A DNA stretch of 64,000 nt from SZUA-36 sp963801195 (GTDB taxonomy: Bacteria; Pseudomonadota; Gammaproteobacteria; Xanthomonadales; SZUA-36). Positions 52,514 through 61,980 of this stretch are shown here, in pieces; within the stretch, counting starts at the first letter, position 1, and every line of letters begins with the position of its first letter. The DNA lies in assembly GCA_963801195.1 (NCBI GenBank), contig CAWDDX010000007.1:1240001-1304000 (forward strand). The letters run 5' to 3'. A program made the position numbers and the translations under genes. The notes below the pieces were generated by a model, which was given only the letters and a program-made list of their open reading frames with translations, had not been told where the DNA came from and searched no databases.

Positions 52514-53427
52514 ATGTCTGCAAAACCGGACTCGATCAAATCGATCCTGTATGCCCTGTTCGCGAACCTGTCCATCGCTATCGCCAAGGCGTGGCGCAGC
52601 CTTCTGGACCGGTTCCGGCGCGATGATGGCCGAAGCGATCCATTCGCTGGCCGACAGTTGCAATCAGCTATTGCTACTGTTCGGCATCAAGCAGTCAAGG
52701 CGGCCACCGGATGCGAATTATCCTTTGGGTTACGGAAGAAGCATCTATTTCTGGTCATTCCTGGTGGCCGTCATCCTCTTCAGCCTCGGTGGTATGTTTT
52801 CCATGTACGAAGGGTGTTCACAAGCTCGCCCATCCCGAACCGCTGAAAATGCCGATGGTGGCAATCGGCGTACTGATTTTTGCCGTCATCGCCGAGTCTG
52901 TCTCCCTGTGGGGTTGCATGCAGGCCGTTGACAAGGAACGCAACGGCAGACGATTGTCACGTTGGTTCCGGGAAAGCAGAAGCAGCGAATTGCTGGTGGT
53001 TTTCGGTGAAGACGTAGCCGCCCTGCTCGGCCTCGTACTGGCCCTGATGGCCGTGCTCGCCTCCGCGATCACGGCCAACCCGATCTACGATGCAATGGGT
53101 ACGATGGCGATCGGCACCCTGCTGGTAGTGATCGCCTTCATGCTGGCCAAAGAGGTCAAGGAACTGCTGATCGGCCAGGGTGTGGAAAGTCACGTCAGTG
53201 AAGGAATGCGAAAATTTCTGCGGGATCAGGCTGAAGTGGAACATGTTTACAGTCTGCTGACCATGCAACTTGGACCGGACGGGATGGTCGCGATCAAGGC
53301 AAAAATGCGTCCGGCGGGTTCCGATAACGAATTGATCGATTCCATCAACCGTGTTGAGCAACGATTTCGGGTTGCTTTTCCGATGGTGAAGTGGCTCTTT
53401 TTCGAACCGGACAACAGGGATGACTAA
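52514..53427 (+). CDS. Cation-efflux (CDF) family transporter (two frame breaks)
   Basis: Segments in three frames join into one CDF-type protein of ~304 residues. The first is MSAKPDSIKSILYALFANLS. The second is FWTGSGAMMAEAIHSLADSC with NYPLGYGRSIYFWSF. The third is VHKLAHPEPLKMPMV through the GEDVAALLGLVLALMAV helix and a cytoplasmic C-terminal domain ending WLFFEPDNRDD. Metal-site-like residues appear in HSLAD and EDVAA. Breaks lie near 52590 and in a GGG near 52811 (one G too many). Substrate is probably Zn or another divalent cation. The end overlaps rimO by 8 bases. Confidence 0.78.
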
Positions 53428-54751
53428 TCCGAAGGTTGGGTTCGTTAGCCTGGGCTGCCCCAAGGCGCTGGTCGATTCCGAGCGTATATTGACGCAATTG
53501 CGGACCGACGGCTATGAAATTTCTCCCAGTTACGAAGGGGCCGACGTCGTGGTGGTCAATACCTGCGGTTTTATCGACAGTGCCCGGGCCGAGTCCCTGC
53601 GATGCCATTGGCGAGGCACTCACTGAAAACGGACGGGTGATTGTCACAGGTTGCATGGGGGTCAATGAAAAAGAGATTCGCGAACTTCACCCCTCGGTGC
53701 TGTCGGTGAGCGGTCCGCAGCAATACGAACAGGTGGTCAGTGCGGTCCACCGGTACGCGCCCTTTGAAAAAGAACACGATCCGTTTGTCGACCTGGTGCC
53801 GCCGCAGGGTATCAAACTGACACCGAGACATTACGCCTATCTGAAAATCGCAGAGGGGTGTAACCATAAGTGCACGTTCTGCATTATTCCTTCGATGCGT
53901 GGCAAGCTGGATAGCCGGCCCGCCGGTGATGTGCTTGGCGAAGCCGAAAGACTGGTAGAAGCCGGCGTCCGGGAGTTACTGGTCATTTCACAGGATACGT
54001 CCGCCTACGGGGCCGACCTGAAATACCGCCTCGATTTCTGGGGTGGAAGACCGGTAAAAAGCCGCATCACTGAACTGTGCCGGGAACTGGGCAGCCTGGG
54101 GGCCTGGGTCAGGTTGCATTACGTGTATCCCTATCCCCATGTCGACGAATTGATACCGCTGATGGCCGAAGGTCTGGTGCTGCCCTATCTCGACATACCG
54201 TTACAGCATGGCAGCCCGCGTATCCTGCAAGTTGATGAAACGGCCTGCCGCCGCTGAAAACGCCCTGCACCCGTATCAGGAAATGGCGCGAGATTTGTCC
54301 GGATATTACCTTGCGGAGTACATTTATCGTCGGCTTTCCCGGCGAAACGGATGACGATTTCGAACAATTGCTTCATTTTATCAACGAAGCCCAACTCGAC
54401 CGTGTCGGCTGTTTTCAGTATTCCCCGGTCAATGGTGCGCGGGCCAACGACCTGCCCGATCCGGTACCCGCCGAGGTCATGGCGCAGCGTGAACAGGCCT
54501 TTATGGAATTACAGGCCGAAATCAGCCGAAACCGGCTGCAGGCAAAAATTGGCAGCAAACAACAGGTGCTCATCGACGCGGTAGATGAAAGGGGCGCGAT
54601 CGCCCGCAGTTTCGCCGACGCACCGGAAATTGACGGCCAGGTTTATATACTGGATGGTCAACACCTCAACACCGGTGACCTGGTCGATGTAAAAATTACC
54701 GCTGCCGATGAATATGATCTCAGCAGTTACCTCTGTGAAGATCCAGGCTGA
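53420..54751 (+). CDS. rimO: Ribosomal protein S12 methylthiotransferase RimO (three frame breaks)
   Basis: A radical-SAM enzyme methylthiolating Asp88 of ribosomal protein S12. The N-terminal UPF0004 domain has Cys in SLGCPKALVDSE, VVNTCGFID and VTGCMGVNE. The radical-SAM CNHKCTFCIIPSMRG and PYLDIPLQHGSP follow, then FIVGFPGETDDDF and a TRAM-like C-terminal domain. Breaks lie near 53599, 54231 and 54270. The whole span is 1332 bases (a multiple of 3), so the indels cancel, and the 443-residue length is normal for RimO. That pattern argues for read errors and against decay. Confidence 0.9.
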
Positions 54752-54756
54752 AATAC

Positions 54757-55788
54757 GTGTTCGCCGTCAGCCAAATTATCCTGAGAAACCTCGATCAGCA
54801 CATGCCCGGCGGTTCTGCCTTGTGGATAAACCCGCAAGCGGATGACAGCTGGCGAACTGTACGCACACGGTGTGACTCGCTGAAGTTGTTCAGCCAGGAT
54901 TACGGCTCTTTCACCTTCCTGCAGCAGACGGGTGCTGAAACCGAGTTCTCGGCTTTTCCAGCCACGGGTAAAGAAAAGTACGACTGGGTCATCATCAATC
55001 TGCCCCGCCAGAAAGCCCTGTTGACCATGATGCTGGACTGTGCAGCTTCTTTGCTGGCCGCAAACGGCAAACTATGGCTGGCAGGTGAAAACAGGGCCGG
55101 AATCAAGTCCGCAGACAAGCTGCTTCGATTGCATTTCAGGCAGGTACGAAAACTGGACAATGCCCGTCACTGCGGTCTTTACGTGGCTGAAAATCGTCAG
55201 AACGAGGATGCTTTCGACCCCCTTGCCTACCGCGAAAAGTGGGATATGGAATATGCAGACACCACAATCAGCGTAACTTCCTACCCCGGCGTATTCGCAC
55301 ATGGACGTCTGGATGAAGGCACCGCCCTGCTGCTGGATACATTGGCAACCACGCATTTGCATGGGGATGTGCTGGATTTTGCCTGCGGTGCGGGCGTCAT
55401 AGGTTCCTGTATTGCCGCGCACCATGCAGACACACGTGTTACCCTGCTCGACACCAGCGCATTGGCGCTGAGGGCCTGTGAGGAAACCCTCGAGGCTAAT
55501 CAGCTGAAGGCTTCTGTGCTGGCATCCGATGGCCTCGGTGATCTCGCTGGCGAATTCGATTTCGTGATCAGTAATCCACCGATACACGCGGGCGTCAAGA
55601 CCGACAACCGGCTGGGTATGCGGCTACTGGATTCGATTCATGGGCATATACGCACCGGCGGCAGATTTATCCTCGTGGCCAATATTCACCTGCCCTACGA
55701 GAACTGGCTGTCGACGCGTTTCAGAAGTATCAGCACGCTGGCCGTGAACGCGAATAAAAATTACAAGATCATCACGGCGAAAAAATAG
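54757..55788 (+). CDS. rsmC: 16S rRNA (guanine-1207-N2)-methyltransferase RsmC
   Basis: A 343-residue protein with a degenerate N-terminal methyltransferase-like domain and a catalytic C-terminal domain. Motifs are the RsmC-type PGVFAHGRLDEGTALLLD, SAM-binding DFACGAGVIGSC and catalytic ISNPPIHAGVK. It starts at GTG 54757, 5 bases after rimO. The NPPI in place of the common NPPF is a mild variation. Confidence 0.9.
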   Translation: MFAVSQIILRNLDQHMPGGSALWINPQADDSWRTVRTRCDSLKLFSQDYGSFTFLQQTGAETEFSAFPATGKEKYDWVIINLPRQKALLTMMLDCAASLLAANGKLWLAGENRAGIKSADKLLRLHFRQVRKLDNARHCGLYVAENRQNEDAFDPLAYREKWDMEYADTTISVTSYPGVFAHGRLDEGTALLLDTLATTHLHGDVLDFACGAGVIGSCIAAHHADTRVTLLDTSALALRACEETLEANQLKASVLASDGLGDLAGEFDFVISNPPIHAGVKTDNRLGMRLLDSIHGHIRTGGRFILVANIHLPYENWLSTRFRSISTLAVNANKNYKIITAKK

Positions 55789-55866
55789 GCCTCTCGGAAT
55801 CATCTTGAATTAAAATGGTCGAAGCCGACGGCTTTACCCCGAAACAACCCAGGAAAGGAATACAGC

Positions 55867-56265
55867 ATGCTCAACAGATTTTTCACCACACTTTGTCTTT
55901 TATTTATGATTTTGACCCTGACGCCGGCTTGCGCTGAGCAGGACAACTCGGCCGATGCCACGGTGAGCAAAAAGCAAACACAGGAGACGACAGCATCCGC
56001 TGCTCAATCAGCACCTGAAGCCAACGTGACGGATAATGCAAATTCGATCATGAATACGCCGGTCAATTTCTCAACACCCGAAGACGTTGAAAAAAGCATA
56101 GACATGGTCAGGCAAGAGGCGGGCGAAGCACAGGCACGTCAGCTGAACAATGCCATGGGCTACATATTGGCCTACGATATTGGCCTCGGACGTGACAAGC
56201 AAAAAATGTACAAAAAACTGAATGGCAGGACGCCAAACGAAATCATCGCGAAAATGAAGCGCTGA
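55867..56265 (+). CDS. Small secreted lipoprotein, DUF6694-like
   Basis: A 132-residue protein. The N-terminal signal (FFTTLCLLFMILTLTPAC) ends in a probable lipobox Cys at residue 22. A low-complexity Ala/Thr/Gln linker follows, then a helical domain (VEKSIDMVRQEAGEAQARQL to GRTPNEIIAKMKR). The ending NGRTPNEII resembles the DUF6694 group of small lipoproteins. Function unknown. It is preceded by an AGGAAAGGAA ribosome site. Confidence 0.65.
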   Translation: MLNRFFTTLCLLFMILTLTPACAEQDNSADATVSKKQTQETTASAAQSAPEANVTDNANSIMNTPVNFSTPEDVEKSIDMVRQEAGEAQARQLNNAMGYILAYDIGLGRDKQKMYKKLNGRTPNEIIAKMKR

Positions 56266-56336
56266 AATACCTGTTTGTTGATTGAACGGTGAACAGGCGC
56301 GGGCCACCCGACTAGCCGGCGCAAAGCGGACAAGCC

Positions 56337-57089
56337 ATGTGTGGAAAAGCAGCAGTCTCACATCTCAAATGGAAGGACATCTACGCCTGGGCCACCAGCC
56401 TGACAGCGGTCGCTTCCCTACCCCAGGACCCTGTTGACAGGATAAACATATCGCCTTCCCGCCTGCGGCGTGTCTCCGAACCGGATTCGATCGTATGGGA
56501 GACCCTGCCGGTCATTTATGCCGATGGCGGCCTCGACCGGCCTGCCGAGGCGGTCTGGCCACTGCTGCCCTACTGGTCCAAGGGTCAATTGCCGCGCAAC
56601 AAGGATGGCAAGCTCATATCGACGGCCAACGCCAGGCTGCGGCATAATGGCAGCCCTTTCGCACCATCCTACATGGGTGCATGGTCCAGGAATTGCAGGG
56701 TACTGGTTGCTGTTTCTTGGTTTTACGAGTTTGACAGCCGTGTCCGTCCACAGATTCCTTACGCGGTTTTTCCGCTGCATGCATCATTCTGGCTGTTGTG
56801 CGGTCTGGTCAGCTGGTTCACCGGCGAGGACGGAACAAAAATACCAAGTGTCAGTATTATTACCGTTGAACCCAATGCGGTGCTGAAATCCGTCGGGCAC
56901 CATCGTTCACCTGCGATTATAAAAAAACCTGAAGAGGCAGTGACCTGGCTAAGGGGACCAAAATCCGAAGCGCTGAAATTGCTCGGTCCGTTTCCCGATG
57001 AAAGCATGGGGGTTGAAGCCGTTCCGATGGGCATAAAAATCCCCGGAAACGAAAATGTCGGGTTACCGGCTTGCCTGGGGAACCGTTAA
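56337..57089 (+). CDS. SRAP-family (YedK/HMCES-like) abasic-site-binding protein
   Basis: A 250-residue SOS-response-associated protein. The catalytic Cys2 is present (MCGK). The Asn-Ala-Arg motif is in ISTANARLRH, the active-site Glu in SWFYEFD, and the conserved His in GHHRSPAII. The family covalently traps abasic sites in single-stranded DNA. The first ~60 residues diverge from the typical GRF/Y start, but all key residues are present. Confidence 0.85.
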   Translation: MCGKAAVSHLKWKDIYAWATSLTAVASLPQDPVDRINISPSRLRRVSEPDSIVWETLPVIYADGGLDRPAEAVWPLLPYWSKGQLPRNKDGKLISTANARLRHNGSPFAPSYMGAWSRNCRVLVAVSWFYEFDSRVRPQIPYAVFPLHASFWLLCGLVSWFTGEDGTKIPSVSIITVEPNAVLKSVGHHRSPAIIKKPEEAVTWLRGPKSEALKLLGPFPDESMGVEAVPMGIKIPGNENVGLPACLGNR

Positions 57090-57145
57090 CAAGGTCAGAC
57101 GGGAAGGTGCTGCCAACCCCAGGGGGCTTTCCGACTGTTGGAATG

Positions 57146-58120
57146 TTACTCTCCAAGAGATTGGATATAGGCGCCTAATTGCTGCAGCAATTGCGCATCG
57201 AAAGCACGCCCGAAATTGGTGTTCAGCTGACGATCCCAGGCAGACCCGTCGGGTGGGCCGGAAGGAAAACGGTCAGCAGGATAGACCCATCGGCTCCAGT
57301 GGGAACCGCTGCGGATACCAATCAAATAAGACCGCTGTTCCAAAACCGCGATGATTCCACCTCCGGAAGCGCCGTCCGCCGAATCGCAGTCATCCAGCAA
57401 CTGCCCCTTCCAGGCGCCACCACCGAGGTCATCCCTGTCGCTTTCAACGACCGTACAGTTCACACTTTCGCTGATGATGCCCGCCGACGAATCGTATCCC
57501 ACCAGGCGGAATTTTCCGCCGGATTGCTGGTACGACTCCCCCTGCGCGAATGCAAACTCCCGTACCAGCAGGCTCTGCTCCGGAATAAATTTTTTCCACG
57601 GTTTACGCAGGTATAAAATTGCCCAGTCACCCTCGCCGAACGATGGATTCCCGGTCGTCTGCAGCGGGTCGAAGCCACCGGTCCGAATACTTTTCAGGTC
57701 GATCCTGGAACGGTAGCCGTTAAAGTTTTTCCAACCCATGAAATAAAATTCACAACGTCTGAAAAGCCGCTTTTCATCCAGGTCATAAAGCACATGCGCG
57801 GCGGTCACGAGTACCGCACCTTTAAAATCGGAGGCGAACTCCCGGGTGTCAAGCACCATGGCGGTGCCGCGTAATTTGCCGTCACAGGTGATGGTACCGG
57901 CATTCAGCTGGCGGTCGTTCGAAATGCCCGCCCCATGCGTCGCACCGCGCACCGGTTCGCGATCATCTTCAATACCATTGAGTGGATCCCCGTCACCAAA
58001 GATGTTGACCGGTACGATCCTTGCCGCCGCGGCCGATTGCTGCGCCAGGGCCATGACCACCCCGCAGGCCAATAACCAGGGTTTGAAACTGCGTCCGGTA
58101 AAGTTTGAAGCAGGTAACAT
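57146..58120 (-). CDS. Secreted trypsin-like serine protease
   Basis: A ~324-residue S1-family enzyme. It has an N-terminal signal (WLLACGVVMALAQQSAAAA), then the catalytic triad: His in VLVTAAHVLYD, Asp in EGDWAILYL and Ser in SADGASGGGI. Six Cys could form periplasmic disulfides. I chose the ATG at 58120, preceded by CGGAAAAACC. A GTG 48 bases upstream would add residues before the signal. The gene is convergent with the SRAP gene. Substrate unknown. Confidence 0.85.
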   Translation of the reverse strand: MLPASNFTGRSFKPWLLACGVVMALAQQSAAAARIVPVNIFGDGDPLNGIEDDREPVRGATHGAGISNDRQLNAGTITCDGKLRGTAMVLDTREFASDFKGAVLVTAAHVLYDLDEKRLFRRCEFYFMGWKNFNGYRSRIDLKSIRTGGFDPLQTTGNPSFGEGDWAILYLRKPWKKFIPEQSLLVREFAFAQGESYQQSGGKFRLVGYDSSAGIISESVNCTVVESDRDDLGGGAWKGQLLDDCDSADGASGGGIIAVLEQRSYLIGIRSGSHWSRWVYPADRFPSGPPDGSAWDRQLNTNFGRAFDAQLLQQLGAYIQSLGE

Positions 58121-58305
58121 GGTTTTTCCGTTTGCATTGATGCTCGTCAATTTAGCCCCGGTGTCCACGGCTGTCCACTGGATTCAAGACAGGTTTGGCA
58201 TACATTCGCTTTGTCCCATGCTCTTGAGAAAACTTTTGAGACAAACCGCATTGGCGGAAGGTTAAGTTGCGATACGCTTGAAAGGCAAACGTGTAAAATC
58301 GCCAC

Positions 58306-59436
58306 GTGAAATTGAAAACCATGATAAAGAATCGACCGAATCTGTTCTGGATCCTCCATTTGGGTGGCTGGGCGGCGTGGGGTATCGTTGGCAAGTATCT
58401 TTATACTGCAACGATGCTCGGAGATGATGTCGCTCCCGGCTATGCGGCCTATGTCGCGGTCATCACCGTTTGCGGCATGATTATCTCCCTTCCCCTGCGT
58501 TACCTCTATCGTTTTTTATGGAACCGGGCCATCTGGATACAATCCATCGGACTGCTTGGCGGCAGCGCACTTGCCGGTTATTTGTGGATCAAGCTCCGCA
58601 GCTATATTTTCATGGCTTGGATAGAAAACCCTGCGGATATGGCGGCCTACACGGAAAAGCTCGGCGAAGCTGCTGCAGAAATTTACTGGAAGATGTCCTT
58701 CGTTGAGAGTTACGTCGGCGCCATTATCGTCATCCTGACCTGGAGCACCTTCTATTTCGCGATAAAGTTTTATCGCGTTTTCCAGGATGTGCGTGAAAGC
58801 GCGCTCAAATCAGCCGCGATGGCGCACGAAGCACAGCTGAAGATGCTGCGTTACCAACTTAATCCACATTTTCTTTTCAATACGCTCAATGCCATTTCCA
58901 CACTTGTCCTTGAACAGAATACAGAGCTGGCCAACCGCATGGTCACCAAGTTATCCAACTTCCTGCGCTATTCGCTGGATAACGACCCCATGCAGAAAAT
59001 TACGCTGGAACAGGAAATGCAGGCCCTGAAGCTCTACCTTGACATTGAAAAGGTGCGTTTTGAGGAGCGGCTTTCGCTCGAGCTGGACATCGAAGAAACC
59101 GCAAAGGATGCGCTGATCCCCAGTTTACTTTTGCAACCCCTGATCGAAAATGCCATCAAGTACGGGATTGCCCGCGCCGAGGGCGGCGGACACCTGAAGA
59201 TTTCCGCCAGGGTGTTTGGCGGAGATTTATTGATAGAAGTGAGTGATGACGGTCCCGGATGTGAACTCGTCGATAACAATATACCCGACGCCAAGGGCGT
59301 GGGATTGAGAAATACCCGTGAACGTCTCGCCACGCTATATGGCGCGGAACATTCAATCAAGCTGAGCCAAACCGAACCGCATGGTCTGACCATCTTCATC
59401 CGCATCCCGTTTACGCCCAAGCGCCGTCCTCGCTAG
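58306..59436 (+). CDS. LytS/AlgZ-type sensor histidine kinase without adjacent regulator
   Basis: A 376-residue protein: four predicted helices in the first ~165 residues, then the His_kinase domain with the phospho-His in YQLNPHFLFNTLNA, an N box (LLQPLIENAIKYG) and the GVGLRNTRERLATLYG ATP-binding motif. Such kinases normally pair with a LytTR response regulator encoded next to them. None is present here: the next gene is on the opposite strand. It starts at GTG 58306, or ATG 58321. Confidence 0.88.
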   Translation: MKLKTMIKNRPNLFWILHLGGWAAWGIVGKYLYTATMLGDDVAPGYAAYVAVITVCGMIISLPLRYLYRFLWNRAIWIQSIGLLGGSALAGYLWIKLRSYIFMAWIENPADMAAYTEKLGEAAAEIYWKMSFVESYVGAIIVILTWSTFYFAIKFYRVFQDVRESALKSAAMAHEAQLKMLRYQLNPHFLFNTLNAISTLVLEQNTELANRMVTKLSNFLRYSLDNDPMQKITLEQEMQALKLYLDIEKVRFEERLSLELDIEETAKDALIPSLLLQPLIENAIKYGIARAEGGGHLKISARVFGGDLLIEVSDDGPGCELVDNNIPDAKGVGLRNTRERLATLYGAEHSIKLSQTEPHGLTIFIRIPFTPKRRPR

Positions 59437-59587
59437 AGTACTGCACTTTTTAAACGCGAGCCGAAAACTTCAGATTCAGAAACTGATTCAATGGCTTGGA
59501 AAGAGAGCTGAGTCCGACTGATGCAATGTCCGGGCTAGACGTGGCCCCCTGCGCGGTGCGTAACCAGCGTTCAACCGGCAGATACCT

Positions 59588-61324
59588 TCAGGATTCCGGA
59601 ACAGGCGGATGCGCAAGACTGCTGCGTTTGTGCTGGTGAAGACTCCGCTGACGATGAATGCGTGTTTCCAACTCACGTGAGAAAGCCGGTTTGCCATCCA
59701 GCCATTCCATACGGCTGCCGTGAGTCACTACGTGGTATTCGTGGTGGCCCTGGTCCGCCTCATCGAAAACACCCAGGCTGTCGATCAATTCGATGTGGCC
59801 GTACTTGCGGTTATAGCGTTCAACCCAGATCGGGTGCGGGGAAAGCGGTATATCGCGCTGGTCAATAATACCGAGCATGCGCAAAAGATCCGATTGCTGA
59901 AAAAACCGCTCGTCAATTAAACCCCGGGGAAAACCCTCGCCAATCACCAGCAACGGTACCCGCGCACGCGCGCTGCCGCCGTAGCGCTGAACCTCGGCTT
60001 CGCTCAACGGCCGCATTTGTCGGTGGTCTCCGGTGATCAGCAGGATGCCGTGATCGAAGAAACCAGCCTCCGACAGCTGTGAATAAAACCAAGCCAACTG
60101 CTGCATGCTCCATTCCCAAACCGCCCGAGGGGTATCCGGCCCGCCCTCCGGATGGCTGTAAGGCAAGTGCGTGCTGGTGGTAGCGATCGTCAGTAGAAAT
60201 GGTTGCGCGGCGTTCATCAACCGCTGCACAGAAGACAGCGCCTCACGGTACAGCCAGGCATCCGATGGCGCATCCAGTACCACGCGCGGTGCGTTTCTCA
60301 TCGCCTCAACCTCATCCCGTCCCCGGCTGCGGTCGAGGCCCAGCCCCTCCAGGAAGCGGTCCAGGCCGATAAAGGACAGGTCTGCGCTGGTCAGAAAGTC
60401 CGTGTAATAACCCTGTTGCCGGTATTCGTCGATAACAGAAGCCTGGACGGCAAATTCATCAAACATGTATGGGGAGGCGGTGGGAAAATGCATCGGCGGG
60501 AACCCCCCTAGCAACGCGATAAGACCCCCTTCGGACGCCTGGTGGTTGGCAAAAAAGTTTCTGAACAAAACACCCTGCTCCGCCAACTCGTCAAAGCGGT
60601 CCAGAAAGCCGGTGTTACCCGATGTTTTGCTGGAATTGATCGATGACAGGGATTCAACCACCAGCAGGATGATGTCGGGTTTTGACGAAGGGATCGCAGC
60701 CGGCACCTGCTTCAGCCCGGCGTAAAATGCGATATCCATCGGCGAATACATTGCCGCCGCCGGTTGCAGTTGCTCTGCACTCTCCGTCAATACGCCGGGG
60801 CCCAGTACCGCATAACGCTTTACGGACAGCGGTGTAAATTCAGCGCTCATACCGGCGGCCAGTAGAGCCGTCACCCACAGGAATAGTCCAATACGTTTCA
60901 ACGCCGGCGTGGTCCTGACAAATACACACGACGAAACCAGCCATGTAACGACGGCAATATAAACGGGGATATTGAAAAAACCTGAAACTTCGGCCCACTC
61001 CGGAGCGTAGCGGCCTACTTCAAACAGGCTCACGTGCTGGTCAAGCGCGAGCAATACAAAGCTGTCCAACAGGTAGAAAAATGTCAGGCAAATCAGTATC
61101 AGCCAGAAAAGAACACGCAAGGCTCTCGGCCTGGAAATGCCATGTAAAAATGCAATCAGGAAAACCAGCGCGAGGAAAAATGCATCGGTCCCAAGCAGTG
61201 TCAGAAAACGGTACCCGTCAGCACCGATATCGGCTGTCAGGCGAACGGCCTTGTAAACCGCCAGGAGCGCTACGAACGACACCGGACCGAGCGGATACGT
61301 TGCTTGACGATGACGAAGATTCAT
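59588..61324 (-). CDS. Membrane-bound sulfatase-fold (LTA-synthase-like) enzyme
   Basis: A 578-residue protein with about five transmembrane helices in the first 175 residues and a periplasmic alkaline-phosphatase-superfamily domain. Metal-site candidates are the Glu in ILLVVESLSS, the nucleophile Ser in NHQASEGGLIALLGG, and Asp-His in LLITGDHRQM. These enzymes transfer phospho-groups between lipids and glycans or cleave sulfate. In a Gram-negative cell, modification of membrane glycans or lipopolysaccharide is likely; exact reaction unknown. Confidence 0.8.
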   Translation of the reverse strand: MNLRHRQATYPLGPVSFVALLAVYKAVRLTADIGADGYRFLTLLGTDAFFLALVFLIAFLHGISRPRALRVLFWLILICLTFFYLLDSFVLLALDQHVSLFEVGRYAPEWAEVSGFFNIPVYIAVVTWLVSSCVFVRTTPALKRIGLFLWVTALLAAGMSAEFTPLSVKRYAVLGPGVLTESAEQLQPAAAMYSPMDIAFYAGLKQVPAAIPSSKPDIILLVVESLSSINSSKTSGNTGFLDRFDELAEQGVLFRNFFANHQASEGGLIALLGGFPPMHFPTASPYMFDEFAVQASVIDEYRQQGYYTDFLTSADLSFIGLDRFLEGLGLDRSRGRDEVEAMRNAPRVVLDAPSDAWLYREALSSVQRLMNAAQPFLLTIATTSTHLPYSHPEGGPDTPRAVWEWSMQQLAWFYSQLSEAGFFDHGILLITGDHRQMRPLSEAEVQRYGGSARARVPLLVIGEGFPRGLIDERFFQQSDLLRMLGIIDQRDIPLSPHPIWVERYNRKYGHIELIDSLGVFDEADQGHHEYHVVTHGSRMEWLDGKPAFSRELETRIHRQRSLHQHKRSSLAHPPVPES

Positions 61325-61401
61325 TACTGTTCAGGGATACTCCGGGCTGTTATTCAAGGAGTGTATTTCCGTTAAAAAACCGCTGGTCGGGCGTGACCGT
61401 T

Positions 61402-61971
61402 TTAGTCGTCAAATTCGTTGCTGCCCCAATCACAGTCGTCGCAAGCCGGTGACAGCCCGTGACGTGCCAGCACGTCAACGATAAACCGGTACCATATCTT
61501 GTCAGGCTGCCATATTCCGTCGAGGTCGGATTTCGCCCGCGCCATCGGCACGCCGTCGTAGATGACCCGGTAAAGAAAGCTGAAAGTCGAAGCGCGCAGA
61601 TTGATCTGACAATGAAGCAGTGTGCGGATGGTTCGATCCCGGTTCAGCACCGCCGCAAAATCTTCAAAATCATCGACGGCCGGGCTGTCGAAATCCACGG
61701 GGATGTGCAGGTAATCCATACCCAGTGATTTCACCACCCGGTCTTCGTGTTCGAGAGCGCTTTTGTTATCGCTGAAAGCGAGATAGATGACGCGTTGAAA
61801 GCCCGCCTCCTTGAGCGCTTTGATCTCGTCAGTGCCAGGTTGACCCGAACTTGAAAGGTATGGGCTGTACTGGCGGTAGTTATCAATCCCGGCGACTTCA
61901 TCCGCCGTGAGATCCAGGCTGGCGGACATCAGCAACAGTCCAAATATCAGCTTCCAACCGGTAGTTTTCAT
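61402..61971 (-). CDS. Secreted DUF442/tyrosine-phosphatase-like protein
   Basis: A 189-residue protein with a signal peptide (LIFGLLLMSASLDLTADE), then a phosphatase-like fold. It shows SSGQPGTDEIKALKEAGFQ (a DUF442-like start) and the P-loop-like LLHCQINLRAS. The Cys-to-Arg spacing is C-x4-R, as in DUF442/BLH-type phosphatases and not the classical C-x5-R. The C-terminus has paired Cys (ACDDCDWG). The gene lies between the sulfatase-like gene and upp on the same strand. Substrate unknown. Confidence 0.7.
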   Translation of the reverse strand: MKTTGWKLIFGLLLMSASLDLTADEVAGIDNYRQYSPYLSSSGQPGTDEIKALKEAGFQRVIYLAFSDNKSALEHEDRVVKSLGMDYLHIPVDFDSPAVDDFEDFAAVLNRDRTIRTLLHCQINLRASTFSFLYRVIYDGVPMARAKSDLDGIWQPDKIWYRFIVDVLARHGLSPACDDCDWGSNEFDD

Positions 61972-61980
61972 CGAATGCGC

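Noticed and set aside
53420..54751. Treating rimO as a decayed pseudogene
   Set aside because: All catalytic cysteines are conserved, the three indels cancel and neighbours show similar homopolymer indels, so sequencing error is more likely.
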